NCBI GenBank assembly: GCA_963723965.1
Contig: CAVRSV010000004.1
Location: 24,913 to 88,912, forward strand
Direction: 5' to 3'
DNA length: 64,000 nucleotides
DNA from: JARRKC01 sp963723965
Lineage (GTDB): Bacteria; Acidobacteriota; UBA6911; RPQK01; JAPXNP01
Below, piece by piece: positions 25,811-34,748 of this stretch; positions within the stretch are counted from its first letter, which is position 1; the number at the start of each line of letters is the position of its first letter. Under the pieces are notes generated by a model. That model saw only the letters and a program-made list of their open reading frames with translations. It was not told the origin of the DNA and did no database searches. Both the position numbers and the translations under genes were made by a program.

Positions 25811-27256
25811 TCAGTCTTCGACCACGTGTGACTTGAACTCCTCCAGGCAGCGGCGCCAGCGCGCCCGGTCGAAATGTCCCCGGTCGTCCAGGCAATCGCC
25901 GGCGGCGTAGGCCATGCGCAGCGCGTGGTGGGTATTGTCGTGGGCGAACAGACCCTGGCGGCCGAACGAAATCAGGTTGTCCTGGGCGTCGATCCAGCTC
26001 TGCAGACGGTCAAAATGCCGTTCGTAGCCCAGTTCGTAGATGGGGTAGGCATGGCGCAAGCGGCGGGTCACGACCTGCGTCACGCCGCTGCCCGGAGGCA
26101 GATCCGCGCGGTCGAGCGCGCGGATCATCTCCCGGCCGAGCTCCTCGTCCGACAGGCTCCAGAGACGACCCTGGGGCGAACAGGGCAGTTCCCCGCACAG
26201 AACCGTCCGGTCGCGCGGTTCGACCGCCGCGCTGTAGTTACGGGGTTCGGAGAGCCTCGACAGGGCCACGTCCGGACCCGGGAAGTAGTGCGCGTCGAAC
26301 TCGCTGAATCGCGGCCGGGCCAGAACCAGATAGATCAGGATCATGGCACGAAAGGAGATCGCCCCGGCCGACTCCAGGACCCCTTGCGGCGCAGGCGGGT
26401 GCAGACTTCGAACCAGCGCCGTCAGCGGTATGGTCGACCAGATCTGGTCGGCCTCGACGAATCGGGCGCCGCCCGGGTGCTCGAAGTCGACCCTCCAGAT
26501 CCCGCCGGTCCGCGTCACCCGGGTCACCGAGGCACCTCTCAGGAGGGTGGCACCGGAACGCTCGGCGGCCACCCCGTAGGCGGTCGCGATCTGCCCGAAC
26601 CCTCGCCGCGGATAGAAAAACGATCGGCCCGCCGGCCCCGCCGACGGCCGCAGGCCGCTGGTGGCTTTCTTCACCAGAGCCGTCAAGGAACCGGCCGAAA
26701 CGCGCCGCCGGGCCTGGATGGGTGACAGGTCCCCGGGCTCGAGGCCCCAGATCTTTCGTGCGTAGGGAAAGTAGAAGTGATCGCCGATCGTGTTGCCCAC
26801 ACTCGCCCTCATCACCGATTCGAAGGTCTCCGTCCCGTTCCTCGGCCGCCGGGCCCACAGCCGTCGCAGGGCATCGCGTCCCACTCCAAGGATGAAGGAG
26901 GGGGGAAGGCGGAGGGCCAGATCCAGAGGTCTCAGCGGAAATCGGATCCATCGCCCTTGGAGCCGGATCCTGCCGTGACGAGGGCGCTCGAGGAGATCGT
27001 CTCCCAGGAACCGTCGGATATCCGAGAGCACGCCGGGATCGCAGCTCGGGTGGAGCCGGTGACTGCCGAAATCGACGGGGATCCCGGCCAGCTCGAAGCT
27101 CCCGGCGTTGCCTCCCAGGCCGGAGCCCCGCTCGAGGAGTGTGACCTGAAACGCCCGCCGGGTCGCCAGCCGATAGGCGGCCCCCAGCCCGGCCGGGCCG
27201 CCCCCGAGGATCACGATGCGGGGCTGCTGCAGTGCCGCCGGTGGTGGTGCGCTCAA
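25811..27256 (-). CDS. FAD-dependent amine oxidase-like/UGM-like protein
   Basis: A 481-residue flavoprotein. IVILGGGPAGLGAAYRLA near the N-terminus is the FAD-binding Rossmann motif, followed by LLERGSGLGGNAGSFELAG, which binds the adenosine. The C-terminal FAD contact region includes LRMAYAAGDCLDDRGHF. It resembles the NAD(P)-binding amine-oxidase proteins found in polysaccharide loci, related to UDP-galactopyranose mutase and protoporphyrinogen oxidase. The TTG start overlaps the upstream GT2 stop (TTGA) and fits the Rossmann position, but has no good ribosome site. Exact substrate unknown. Confidence 0.8.
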   Translation of the reverse strand: MSAPPPAALQQPRIVILGGGPAGLGAAYRLATRRAFQVTLLERGSGLGGNAGSFELAGIPVDFGSHRLHPSCDPGVLSDIRRFLGDDLLERPRHGRIRLQGRWIRFPLRPLDLALRLPPSFILGVGRDALRRLWARRPRNGTETFESVMRASVGNTIGDHFYFPYARKIWGLEPGDLSPIQARRRVSAGSLTALVKKATSGLRPSAGPAGRSFFYPRRGFGQIATAYGVAAERSGATLLRGASVTRVTRTGGIWRVDFEHPGGARFVEADQIWSTIPLTALVRSLHPPAPQGVLESAGAISFRAMILIYLVLARPRFSEFDAHYFPGPDVALSRLSEPRNYSAAVEPRDRTVLCGELPCSPQGRLWSLSDEELGREMIRALDRADLPPGSGVTQVVTRRLRHAYPIYELGYERHFDRLQSWIDAQDNLISFGRQGLFAHDNTHHALRMAYAAGDCLDDRGHFDRARWRRCLEEFKSHVVED

Positions 27257-28281
27257 GGGAGTCCGCTCTTCCCTCGCTGATGCCGGGCCCGTTCCGGCAT
27301 GCTCCCTTCCTCGTGCCGCCCCAGCCGCCGCAAGACTCCGTCGGCCACCATGCCGACGAGGATCAACTGCAGGGCGGCCAGCAGCAGCAAGATGGCCGAG
27401 GTGGAGAGAACGGGCTGGAAGATCAGCGACCAGCGCAGTGTCGATACCCGCAAAAACAGCGAGGCGACATCGAAGATGAACTTGAGGAATCCCAAACCGC
27501 CGACGAACAGCGCCAGCGGCACGAAGACGCGCAGGGGATGGAAGAGCATCGCCGTCCGCAGGACGAGGATGAGAAAGTCCATGAAGTGGCGCGGCGTGAT
27601 CTTGGAACGCCCCACCCGGTGATGGTAGCTGATGGGCAGGTAGGTCACCCGGTAGCCGTCGGCAAGCAATCCCAGCGTGATGGTGGAGGTGAACGAAAAC
27701 CCCTCGGAGAGTAGCGGGAAATAGTGCAGCGCCAGGTCCCGCCGGAAGGCCCGCAGGCCGGAGTTCAGATCCGGGATCTTCTGGGCGGCAACGACGTTGG
27801 CCAGCCAACCCAGCACCCACTTCGCCGGTCGCCGTACCAGGGGAATCCGGGCATCCCGGCCCTGGCGGGCGCCCACCGCCATATCCGCATGCTCCAGGGC
27901 GCGAACGAGCTGGGGCACATGCTCGACGGGGTAGGTCCCGTCGGCATCGAGGATGACGATGATGTCGTGGCGGGCCTCCCGGATCCCGGTCTTCAGGGCC
28001 GCCCCGTAACCACGATTGCGCCGATGACGCAGCACCGTGACGCCGGCGGCCTCGGCCACCTCGGCCGTGCGGTCGGCCGAGCCGTCGTCGACGACGATGA
28101 TCTCGCTGTCCGGATGGACGTCGAGAGCCTGCAGCGCCAGGATCTGATCGCGGATGGCCGCCTCCTCATTGAAGGCCGGGATCACGACCGAGATCGGAAC
28201 GTGGCGGATCGTAGCCGCCTCCGCTCGTTCCGGATGGGACTGCGGAACGGAGACCTTCTCCACCGCGGGGGTCTGTAGCAT
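27253..28281 (-). CDS. GT2 polyprenyl-phosphate glycosyltransferase
   Basis: A 342-residue DPMS-like GT2 enzyme. The catalytic domain has ISVVIPAFNEEAAI, IIVVDDGSADRTAEVA and VILDADGTYPVEHVPQLV (DxD motif). Two or three membrane helices near the C-terminus (LRVFVPLALFVGGLGFLKF and the following hydrophobic stretch) anchor it. Enzymes of this type load a sugar onto polyprenyl phosphate as a donor for GT-C enzymes. The ATG at 28281 has GGAAGG 4 nt upstream; an in-frame start 90 nt earlier is less likely. It is coupled to the flavoprotein gene by overlap. Confidence 0.88.
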   Translation of the reverse strand: MLQTPAVEKVSVPQSHPERAEAATIRHVPISVVIPAFNEEAAIRDQILALQALDVHPDSEIIVVDDGSADRTAEVAEAAGVTVLRHRRNRGYGAALKTGIREARHDIIVILDADGTYPVEHVPQLVRALEHADMAVGARQGRDARIPLVRRPAKWVLGWLANVVAAQKIPDLNSGLRAFRRDLALHYFPLLSEGFSFTSTITLGLLADGYRVTYLPISYHHRVGRSKITPRHFMDFLILVLRTAMLFHPLRVFVPLALFVGGLGFLKFIFDVASLFLRVSTLRWSLIFQPVLSTSAILLLLAALQLILVGMVADGVLRRLGRHEEGSMPERARHQRGKSGLP

Positions 28282-28435
28282 CTTTCCTTCCACTTGCCTT
28301 CCACGAGGTCGGCCGGCACCGGCCCTGGCAGGTTCGGCGCCGACGACATTGCCAGTCCGCATTGTAGACAAAGGTCGAGCGGGATCCCACCTCTAAACGG
28401 AGGAAGCGGCTCCGCCTGTCACCGTTCTACCCTTC

Positions 28436-29563
28436 TCAGTCGATGCTGCGCTTCCAGGCGCCGGCGGTCGGTTCCGGAAAGACGAACAACTTGCGCCCCA
28501 CGAAGTTCAGTACGAAGCAGGCAACGGCGGCCGCGGCCTTGGCGAGCATTGGCTGCAGACCGCCGGCGACCAGTCCTTCCGTGATCACCAGATCGGCCAC
28601 TCCCACCGTGGCCACGACTGCGACGTAGATCAGAACCTCCGTGGCCGAGTTCCAGCGGGCCTTGTGCCGGAAGAGAAGCAGAATGCAGGCCAGGTAGTTG
28701 AACACGGCCGCCAGGACGAATGCCGTCGGAGCGGCGACGGTGATGCTGGCACCGCTGCGCAGGGCCAACCCGAAGATCAGCAGGTTCACCAGGGCGGACA
28801 AAGTGCCGATGACGAAATAGGTAAGAAACTGCATCGGCCACGCAGCCTGGTGGCCAGCGTAGCGGAGAATGCAGTAGATCGCGCGGACCCCGTCCCGCCA
28901 GCCGATCTTCTTCCCCTCCTCGTAGGTTCGACCGCGGTAGGAGATGCCCATCTCGTAGATCCGGGGCCGCAGCCGGGCGAGCTTGGCGACGACTTCGGGC
29001 TCGAAGCCGAAGCGTTCCTCGCGAAGATCGAGCTGCTCGACCAGCTCCCGACGCAGAACCTTGTAGCAGGTTTCCATGTCGGTCAGATTGAGGTCGGTGA
29101 ACATGTTCGAGAGCAGAGTCAGGAAGCGGTTCCCCAGGTAGTGCCAGAAGAACAGGACTCGGCTCATCCCGGAGGAACGAAAACGGGATCCGAAGACCAC
29201 GTCGGCGACATCGTCGATGAGAGGCTCGACGAGTCGACGCAGGTCCCGGGGGTCGTACTCCAGGTCGGCGTCCTGAACAGCGACGAAATCGCCGGTGGCG
29301 TGCTGGAAACCGGTTCTCAGCGCCGCTCCCTTGCCGCGGTTGCTTGAGTGGCGAACGACCTGGACGTTCGGGTACTCGGCCGACAGGCGCTGGGCCACGC
29401 GGAGACTGTCGTCGGTCGAAGCATCATCGACGATGATCACTTGGAGCGAGAGGTCGTCATCCTGGATGGCCAATAGCTTGTCCAGGCACTCGCCCAGGGT
29501 CGCCTCCTCGTTGTAGCAGGGGATCACGACGCTCAAGACCGGTGGTTTTTCGGACACTTGCAC
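28436..29563 (-). CDS. GT2-GtrA fusion protein
   Basis: A 375-residue two-domain protein. Residues 1-240 are a GT2 polyprenyl-phosphate sugar transferase (LSVVIPCYNEEATLGECLD, QVIIVDDASTDDSL, VAVQDADLEYDPRDL). Residues about 245-365 are a GtrA-like four-helix membrane domain (LTYFVIGTLSALVNLLIFGL, then FNYLACILLLFRHK and FVGRKLFVF). GtrA is usually a separate flippase-like partner of GtrB, so the fusion joins synthesis and translocation of a lipid-linked sugar. The start is GTG with GAGGTGAGGA upstream; a second GTG two codons later is also possible. Confidence 0.9.
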   Translation of the reverse strand: MQVSEKPPVLSVVIPCYNEEATLGECLDKLLAIQDDDLSLQVIIVDDASTDDSLRVAQRLSAEYPNVQVVRHSSNRGKGAALRTGFQHATGDFVAVQDADLEYDPRDLRRLVEPLIDDVADVVFGSRFRSSGMSRVLFFWHYLGNRFLTLLSNMFTDLNLTDMETCYKVLRRELVEQLDLREERFGFEPEVVAKLARLRPRIYEMGISYRGRTYEEGKKIGWRDGVRAIYCILRYAGHQAAWPMQFLTYFVIGTLSALVNLLIFGLALRSGASITVAAPTAFVLAAVFNYLACILLLFRHKARWNSATEVLIYVAVVATVGVADLVITEGLVAGGLQPMLAKAAAAVACFVLNFVGRKLFVFPEPTAGAWKRSID

Positions 29564-29668
29564 TCCTCACCTCGGAAACGTGGGGCTCGACGGCTCCCCC
29601 GGGGCCCCTGCCGTGCCGGTTTCAGATCGGGAGGTTCCGATCCGGTCCCGGGAAACCCGGCGTCGTCG

Positions 29669-30117
29669 TCAAGGCGCATCCGGCGCGGTATCGGCAGCGG
29701 GTGCCGGAGCCGCCGGTTCTCCCTCCGGACAGCCGGCGCTGGTCACCCGGACGGTACAGCTGGCCAACACTTCGCCCGTGTTCGGGTTCAAGAGATAGAA
29801 AATCATGTTGTCCCGCACCCAGTGTCCCGTGTCGGCCGAACCCACGGGGCCCGCCATGGCGAACAGGGGGCCGTCGGGCCGGTCCACGCGCACTTCGACG
29901 TCGAGACACCGTCCGCCTTCCAATGAAGCGTGGTCTGCCCGAGGAGATCGTCACAGGACTGGATCACTTTCGGGTCGGCCCAAAACGTATCCGGCCGGTC
30001 GATTTCCAGGCGCGGGGCCTCGGTTTCCGATGCGGCCGGTTCACCCGACTGCCAACAGGAAGCGGCTGCCAGCATCATCAGCCCCAACGCCAAACCGCCC
30101 CAGACTCGCAGACTCAT
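29669..30117 (-). pseudogene. Frameshifted lipoprotein gene
   Basis: It starts well: GGAGG 8 nt before the ATG, then a lipoprotein signal peptide (GLALGLMMLAAASC, lipid-attachment Cys21) and a mature part reaching LLGQTTLHWK. At about 29923 the frame must slip to continue as GGRCLDVEVRVDRPDGPLFA, NMIFYLLNPNTGEVLASCTV and an Ala/Pro-rich tail ending at 29669. A single-base indel separates the two halves. Whether the gene is broken or the base is an assembly error cannot be told here. Function unknown. Confidence 0.6.
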
Positions 30118-30229
30118 AGCGATGCCTCCACCTCTCTTCGGTCTTCGGCAGACCGGATCCGTCGACTCTCGTTCCGAGGATTCTACACCGGTTCGGCAAA
30201 CGGCCCGGGCGAAGCGAGATATTCGAAAA

Positions 30230-31201
30230 TCAGTTCGCGAGTTCGGGTGCCGGGAAACCGGGGTCCTTCTTGTAGATGGAATAAACCACGCCTCCCGGGA
30301 TCGCCGTCATCGACATGACCACCATATTGAGGATCGACAAAGTCACGGCGGTCTCGACGGGAACCCCGACCTGGGAGAAGAGGAGATAGTAGACCGCCTC
30401 GCGCAGACCCATTCCGTTGATCGTCACCGGCAGGGCCACCGACAGGTTCACCAGGGGGATGAAGATCAGAAAGAGGTGGAACGGCGCGGCGATGCCGATC
30501 GAAAGTGCCGCCAGCCACATCGAAACGATGACGGAGAACTGAACGGCCAGCGAGGCGGCCACCACGATCAGGATCGCCCGCAGGCTCCCCCGTAACTGGG
30601 TGAGGCCCCGATAGACGAGCTCGAAGCGCTCCTCCAGACGGCTCAGCCCGAAACGGTGCAGCAGTCTCCCCATCAAGCGGTGCGAACCCGGGTGAAACAG
30701 CGTCACGATGCCGGCTACGAACAGGGCCATCAGCAGCAGCAGAAAGGGCGCCAGCAACTGTCCCTTGATGCGGACGGGGTAGACGAGCACGGAGACGCAG
30801 CCAATGACCAGCAGCGCCGAGAGCCCGCTGACCCGATCCACCAGGGTGGAGGTCAGCGTCGTCGACATGCCGCGCGCTTCCCGCTTGGACAGATAGTAGG
30901 CGCGAAAGAAATCGCCTCCGATGGCCGAGGGAAGGAACATGTTGAAGAAGTAGCCAATCATGCAGATCTGGGTCAACTTGCCGATGGGGGTCCGAATGTC
31001 GAACTTCTCCAGGATGGCTTTCCAGCGGACGATGGAAGGGGCCACGGTGCTGAAATAAACCAGTCCTGCCAGCAACACCAGTGCCCAGTCCGCCGAAGAA
31101 AGCACCTTCCAGAACTCGGAAAGATCCATCCGATAGGCCAGGAATCCCAGCAGTCCCAGCGTGACGGATGCCTTGAAAAAAAACCTCAATCGATTCGACA
31201 T
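30230..31201 (-). CDS. LPG-synthase-TM/AglD-like flippase domain protein
   Basis: A 323-residue membrane protein with about eight helices, of the UPF0104/lysylphosphatidylglycerol synthase TM family. Recognisable segments are VRWKAILEKFDI, IGYFFNMFLPSAIGGDFFRAYYLSK (family signature), TLVDRVSGL and LPVTINGMGLREAVYYLLF near the C-terminus. Members are often linked to glycosyltransferases and lipid or sugar translocation. The start MSNRLRFFF is chosen from where the first helix begins; the ribosome site is weak (AGAGA). Confidence 0.85.
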   Translation of the reverse strand: MSNRLRFFFKASVTLGLLGFLAYRMDLSEFWKVLSSADWALVLLAGLVYFSTVAPSIVRWKAILEKFDIRTPIGKLTQICMIGYFFNMFLPSAIGGDFFRAYYLSKREARGMSTTLTSTLVDRVSGLSALLVIGCVSVLVYPVRIKGQLLAPFLLLLMALFVAGIVTLFHPGSHRLMGRLLHRFGLSRLEERFELVYRGLTQLRGSLRAILIVVAASLAVQFSVIVSMWLAALSIGIAAPFHLFLIFIPLVNLSVALPVTINGMGLREAVYYLLFSQVGVPVETAVTLSILNMVVMSMTAIPGGVVYSIYKKDPGFPAPELAN

Positions 31202-31300
31202 GTTCTCTGCCTTCGTGCCCCGGTGCCGGCTTCCGAGGTCGGGGGAAGCGCAGGTCCCGGACCCTGCCCAACCCCTGCGTTCCCGTTCGGCGCACTCCAT

Positions 31301-31306
31301 TATAAT
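31301..31306 (+). promoter_or_regulatory. TATAAT -10 element, leaderless configuration
   Basis: A consensus TATAAT lies 7 nt before the ATG of the zinc-ribbon gene, with no Shine-Dalgarno between. Transcription would start at or next to the start codon. The -35 is not recognisable. Confidence 0.55.
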
Positions 31307-31313
31307 AGGGCCC

Positions 31314-31745
31314 ATGCCAGTCTATGAGTATGAGTGCCTGGATTGTAAGCGGCGTTTCTCGCGATTCTTCTGGCGTATCTCGGATGCGGAGGGCGCCCGG
31401 TGTCGCTGCGGGAGCACGAATCTCGAACAAATGGTCTCCCGCGTTTCCATGCACCGCTCCGAGGAGAGCCGGCTGGAGGATTTGGCCGATCCGGGCAAGT
31501 GGGGCGACGTCGATGAGAACGATCCCAAGTCCATGGCGCGCATGATGCGCAAGCTGGGCAGTGAAATGGGCGAAGACCTCGGACCCGAGTTCGGAGAGAT
31601 GGTGGACCGGCTGGAGGCCGGCGAGGACCCCGAGGAAATCGAGAAATCCATGGGCGACGCTCTGGGCGACGGAGCCGGAGACGGAATGGGAGACGGGGGA
31701 CCCGACCTGTCCGGCGGAGCGGCCGATTACGACAATCTTTTCTAA
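31314..31745 (+). CDS. FmdB-type zinc ribbon protein
   Basis: A 143-residue protein with an N-terminal FmdB/CxxC_CxxC-SSSS zinc ribbon (MPVYEYECLDCKRRF, later GARCRCGSTN) that binds Zn through two cysteine pairs. The remainder is acidic, with DPKSMARMMRKLGSEMGED and EFGEMVDRLEAGEDPEEIEK, then a Gly/Asp-rich tail (GDGAGDGMGDGG). Function is unknown; related proteins are putative regulators. It is convergent with the GT-C gene, with a hairpin between them. Confidence 0.85.
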   Translation: MPVYEYECLDCKRRFSRFFWRISDAEGARCRCGSTNLEQMVSRVSMHRSEESRLEDLADPGKWGDVDENDPKSMARMMRKLGSEMGEDLGPEFGEMVDRLEAGEDPEEIEKSMGDALGDGAGDGMGDGGPDLSGGAADYDNLF

Positions 31746-31762
31746 GCGCGGCTTCCCCGTCG

Positions 31763-31787
31763 ACCGGCGAAAGCGGGCGTCGCCGGT
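31763..31787. terminator. Hairpin between convergent genes
   Basis: ACCGGCGA (31763-31770) and TCGCCGGT (31780-31787) form a perfect 8-bp stem with a 9-nt loop between the stops at 31745 and 31797. The T-tract is poor, so termination is inferred from position. Confidence 0.5.
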
Positions 31788-31796
31788 GTCTGTCTC

Positions 31797-33587
31797 TCAG
31801 GGATGGGTCACCCTGATCCTTGCCAGCTGAACTGTGGCCGGTCTGGGGATATCGACGGCACTTCCGGGGGCGGGGCCTGCCGAATCGGCGACCCGAATCT
31901 CCAGGGTGTTGGCTCCCGCGATCCAGGTCCGACGCGGCGCTGAAAACACCACCGTGTGCCAGCCGGGGCCGATCTCGGCGCAGCCGAGCCGATACCCGTT
32001 GAGCCGCACCGTCATGCCGGGCCCGCGGGTCTGCGACTGGCTCCGACACTCTATCCTGATGGCGGCACCCGACCAGGAGCCCCGGAGCAGATTCACCTGG
32101 GCCACCGGTTCCAGTGTCCACAGGAACGGTCTCGCAGCGTCTGTCCCCGGATTCGGCGCCTCGGTGAATCCGTTCAGCAGGAAGGCACGGGAGGAGGGCC
32201 GTCCTGGCGTGATCTCCGGACCGTGTCCCGAGAGCGGAGCGACGGCAGCCAGCAGGGGGACGAGGAGAAAGACGGCTCCCAGGAGGACACTTCGGCGCAC
32301 TCCGAAAGGCCAGGGGTAGAGGATGGTGGTCGCGATCCCGGCGATCATCAGAACGACGACGTCCAGGAAGATATAGTAGACGGGCCAGATCGCTCCCAGA
32401 GAAAAGACGAGCAGGCTCAGACTCGACCAGGCGATGAGAGCCGGAGCTGTCTTGACTCTGTTGCGGCACAGGAAGATCAGGACCGCCCACATCCCCAGCT
32501 GAGCCCAGAAGATGGCGGATTCCCACCCGAAATGAACCAGGGGGCCGGCCAGACCGAAGGTGCGGTCCATGGTCTCCGGGTGGGGCCAGACCGCCTTTCG
32601 GACGGCTTCGAAGTAGTGGAACAGGAGCCCCTCGAAGAGCTGCCTGGCGTCCAGCAGCAGAAACGGCAGGAAGACGGCAATCCCAGTCGCGGCGACAACA
32701 CCCGCCTGTTTCACGGCGACCCGCACGTTCTTCCCGGCAAGGTGGAGAAGGTAGAGCGGGACAAGGGCGATCATGGTCGTCCGGGCTGCGATCAGCAAAC
32801 CAAGGGACACGGAAGAGCCCGTCCCGGCGCCGCGCCGGACCTGCACGGCCCAGAGGACGATCAACGGCCAGTACACCGGAGTATGGGCGATGTAGATGAA
32901 GTCTTCCTGCGCGGGAGCCCACAACCAGACGAACGCTGCCAGCAGCAGGCCCAAAGCGCCCACCCAGTCGGAGCGAAGTGCTCGCGCCGTCCCTGAGAGG
33001 GCCAGCGCCGCCGCCGCGATCAAGACGCCGGCGAGGGAAAGGAACCGCAGATCCAGGTGCAGGAGGTGGGGGACGAGGTAGGGGGCCCAGAGCACGGGAC
33101 CGTAACTCAACGGCAACGTCCAGGGGACATGGAAGGTCTGGTAGGGATTGTGTCCCGTCAGCAGCGCATTCAGGGCGAGCCGGATCTGGACCAGCATGTC
33201 GGCGCTGAGCCAGGGGTCGATGGGCACGGAAAAGGCCTTGCGCGCCAGGTGGTCGAGGCCAAAGGCGACGACGGCCAGACTTCCCAGAACGTACGGGATG
33301 ACGAGACCGGCCTTAGACGGGCCTCCCCGCCGCTCCTGGAAGTGACTCCCGGCCACCGCGCGGGCGGCCGTCAGGGCCGCCGCCACCATGACCAGAGTTC
33401 CCAGTCCGTAGAGCAGGAGTGGGCTGAGGAACGAAAAATCGAGTTCGAACCAGGATCGGGAGATCAGGGTCATGAGTACGGAGACAGCGGCCACTGCGGC
33501 CAGGATCGCCGGCGTCTTCGACCCTCGTTGGCCCCGGCTTCCGGGCCCTGAGTCTCCAATGCCAGAGTCCATCGCAGCCTTCTCCAT
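31797..33587 (-). CDS. GT-C (GT87-like) membrane glycosyltransferase
   Basis: A 596-residue protein with about ten or more membrane helices and a soluble beta-rich C-terminal tail (about 465-596). The loop ALLTGHNPYQTFHVP followed by LPLSYGPVLWAPYLVP resembles the NPY...YPP region of GT87 polyprenol-phosphate-mannose-dependent transferases. It probably uses a lipid-phosphate sugar donor such as that made by the nearby GT2 enzymes. Its ATG directly abuts the stop of the upstream GT4 gene, so the genes are co-transcribed. An alternative ATG is five codons in. Confidence 0.72.
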   Translation of the reverse strand: MEKAAMDSGIGDSGPGSRGQRGSKTPAILAAVAAVSVLMTLISRSWFELDFSFLSPLLLYGLGTLVMVAAALTAARAVAGSHFQERRGGPSKAGLVIPYVLGSLAVVAFGLDHLARKAFSVPIDPWLSADMLVQIRLALNALLTGHNPYQTFHVPWTLPLSYGPVLWAPYLVPHLLHLDLRFLSLAGVLIAAAALALSGTARALRSDWVGALGLLLAAFVWLWAPAQEDFIYIAHTPVYWPLIVLWAVQVRRGAGTGSSVSLGLLIAARTTMIALVPLYLLHLAGKNVRVAVKQAGVVAATGIAVFLPFLLLDARQLFEGLLFHYFEAVRKAVWPHPETMDRTFGLAGPLVHFGWESAIFWAQLGMWAVLIFLCRNRVKTAPALIAWSSLSLLVFSLGAIWPVYYIFLDVVVLMIAGIATTILYPWPFGVRRSVLLGAVFLLVPLLAAVAPLSGHGPEITPGRPSSRAFLLNGFTEAPNPGTDAARPFLWTLEPVAQVNLLRGSWSGAAIRIECRSQSQTRGPGMTVRLNGYRLGCAEIGPGWHTVVFSAPRRTWIAGANTLEIRVADSAGPAPGSAVDIPRPATVQLARIRVTHP

Positions 33588-34748
33588 TCATTCCCGCGTG
33601 GGGCCGGCGTCTCGAACCCGTTCCAGAGCCTTTTGGTAGATCGGCAGGATCTTTTCCCAGCAGCAATGCTCCTGGACCCATCGCCGCCCCTTCTCACCGA
33701 CGCCCGGATCGATCTCGGACACGATGCGACTGAAATCGGAAAAGTCCCCGTAACAGTAGCCTCCTTCCGAGGCGCGGACCAGGTCGGCGAGAACCGCGCT
33801 CCCGGCATGGACGATCAACGGTTTCCCCTGACTCCAGGCTTCGAGCGCCACAATCGAGAGACTCTCCATCTTCGACGGAATGATGAGCGCGCGACACTGT
33901 TTCAGCACCCTGGTCTTCTCGGCGTCATCCACCGCTCCGAGATGCGTTACGAAGTCGGGCACGGGAATCTGGGCGGGGCCGATGGCGACCAGGCGGAGAC
34001 CGGCTCGGCGACTGAAATCGAAGAGCTCTTCGCAGTTCTTCCCGCGCTCGATCCGCCCGACGTAGAGAAAGAAATCCCCGGGCGGGGAGTCTCCCCGCGT
34101 CTCCGGCACGTCCACGGCAAAGCCGGCAACCTCCGAAGGCTCGGCTCTCTCTCCGATGAGCCTGGAGACGAGATCCGCTTCGGCCTGGCTCAGATAGAGC
34201 CTGTGGGCCGCCCGGCCCAGAACCTCGCGATGGCCGCTGAAGTAGGCCGGCGGCTCATCATGGCAGGTGGGGACCAGGACCGACTTTCGGGCCACCAGGG
34301 GCAACCCGTACAGAGTGGGGTAGTAGAGGTAGGTGAAGAAGACGAACACATCGAACTCGGCGTGGTGCTCCCGAATGTAGCGCAACAGCCCGGGAACGAC
34401 CGGCCCCTGTGCCAGGGCCCAGAGCCGTTGGGCCGGCTTCGGGAACACACCCAGCCGATCGAGCCGGTAGGCGACCGCGGAGAGTCGAGGAAACCACCTC
34501 GGGGAACGGCGAAACGGCACGGGAAAACGTCGGACCACGACACCGCCCCATTGCGTTTCTCCGGCCGGGTACTCGTTGGCCCAGTCCCGGTAATCCCTGG
34601 CGCAGGAGGTCAGGACCTCGATCCGCCACGATTCGCGCAGGCGCCGGGCCAGCTCGAGCGCCAGAACCTCGGCTCCCCCGATCACCTCCGGACCGAAGCG
34701 CTGGATGACGAACGCGATCTTCGACCCGCCTTCATCCGCCACCGTCAT
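33588..34748 (-). CDS. GT4 glycosyltransferase
   Basis: A 386-residue GT-B enzyme. The N-terminal domain has KIAFVIQRFGPEVIGGAEVL, a form also seen in the downstream 46.7-49.1 kb transferases. The C-terminal domain has FFLYVGRIERGKNCEELFDF and the donor site IIPSKMESLSIVALEAWSQGKP with the E-x7-E pair. The shared IGGAE and LEAWS features group it with the 46.7 kb and 47.9 kb genes, suggesting duplication. It overlaps the flippase gene upstream by 4 bp. Confidence 0.87.
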   Translation of the reverse strand: MTVADEGGSKIAFVIQRFGPEVIGGAEVLALELARRLRESWRIEVLTSCARDYRDWANEYPAGETQWGGVVVRRFPVPFRRSPRWFPRLSAVAYRLDRLGVFPKPAQRLWALAQGPVVPGLLRYIREHHAEFDVFVFFTYLYYPTLYGLPLVARKSVLVPTCHDEPPAYFSGHREVLGRAAHRLYLSQAEADLVSRLIGERAEPSEVAGFAVDVPETRGDSPPGDFFLYVGRIERGKNCEELFDFSRRAGLRLVAIGPAQIPVPDFVTHLGAVDDAEKTRVLKQCRALIIPSKMESLSIVALEAWSQGKPLIVHAGSAVLADLVRASEGGYCYGDFSDFSRIVSEIDPGVGEKGRRWVQEHCCWEKILPIYQKALERVRDAGPTRE

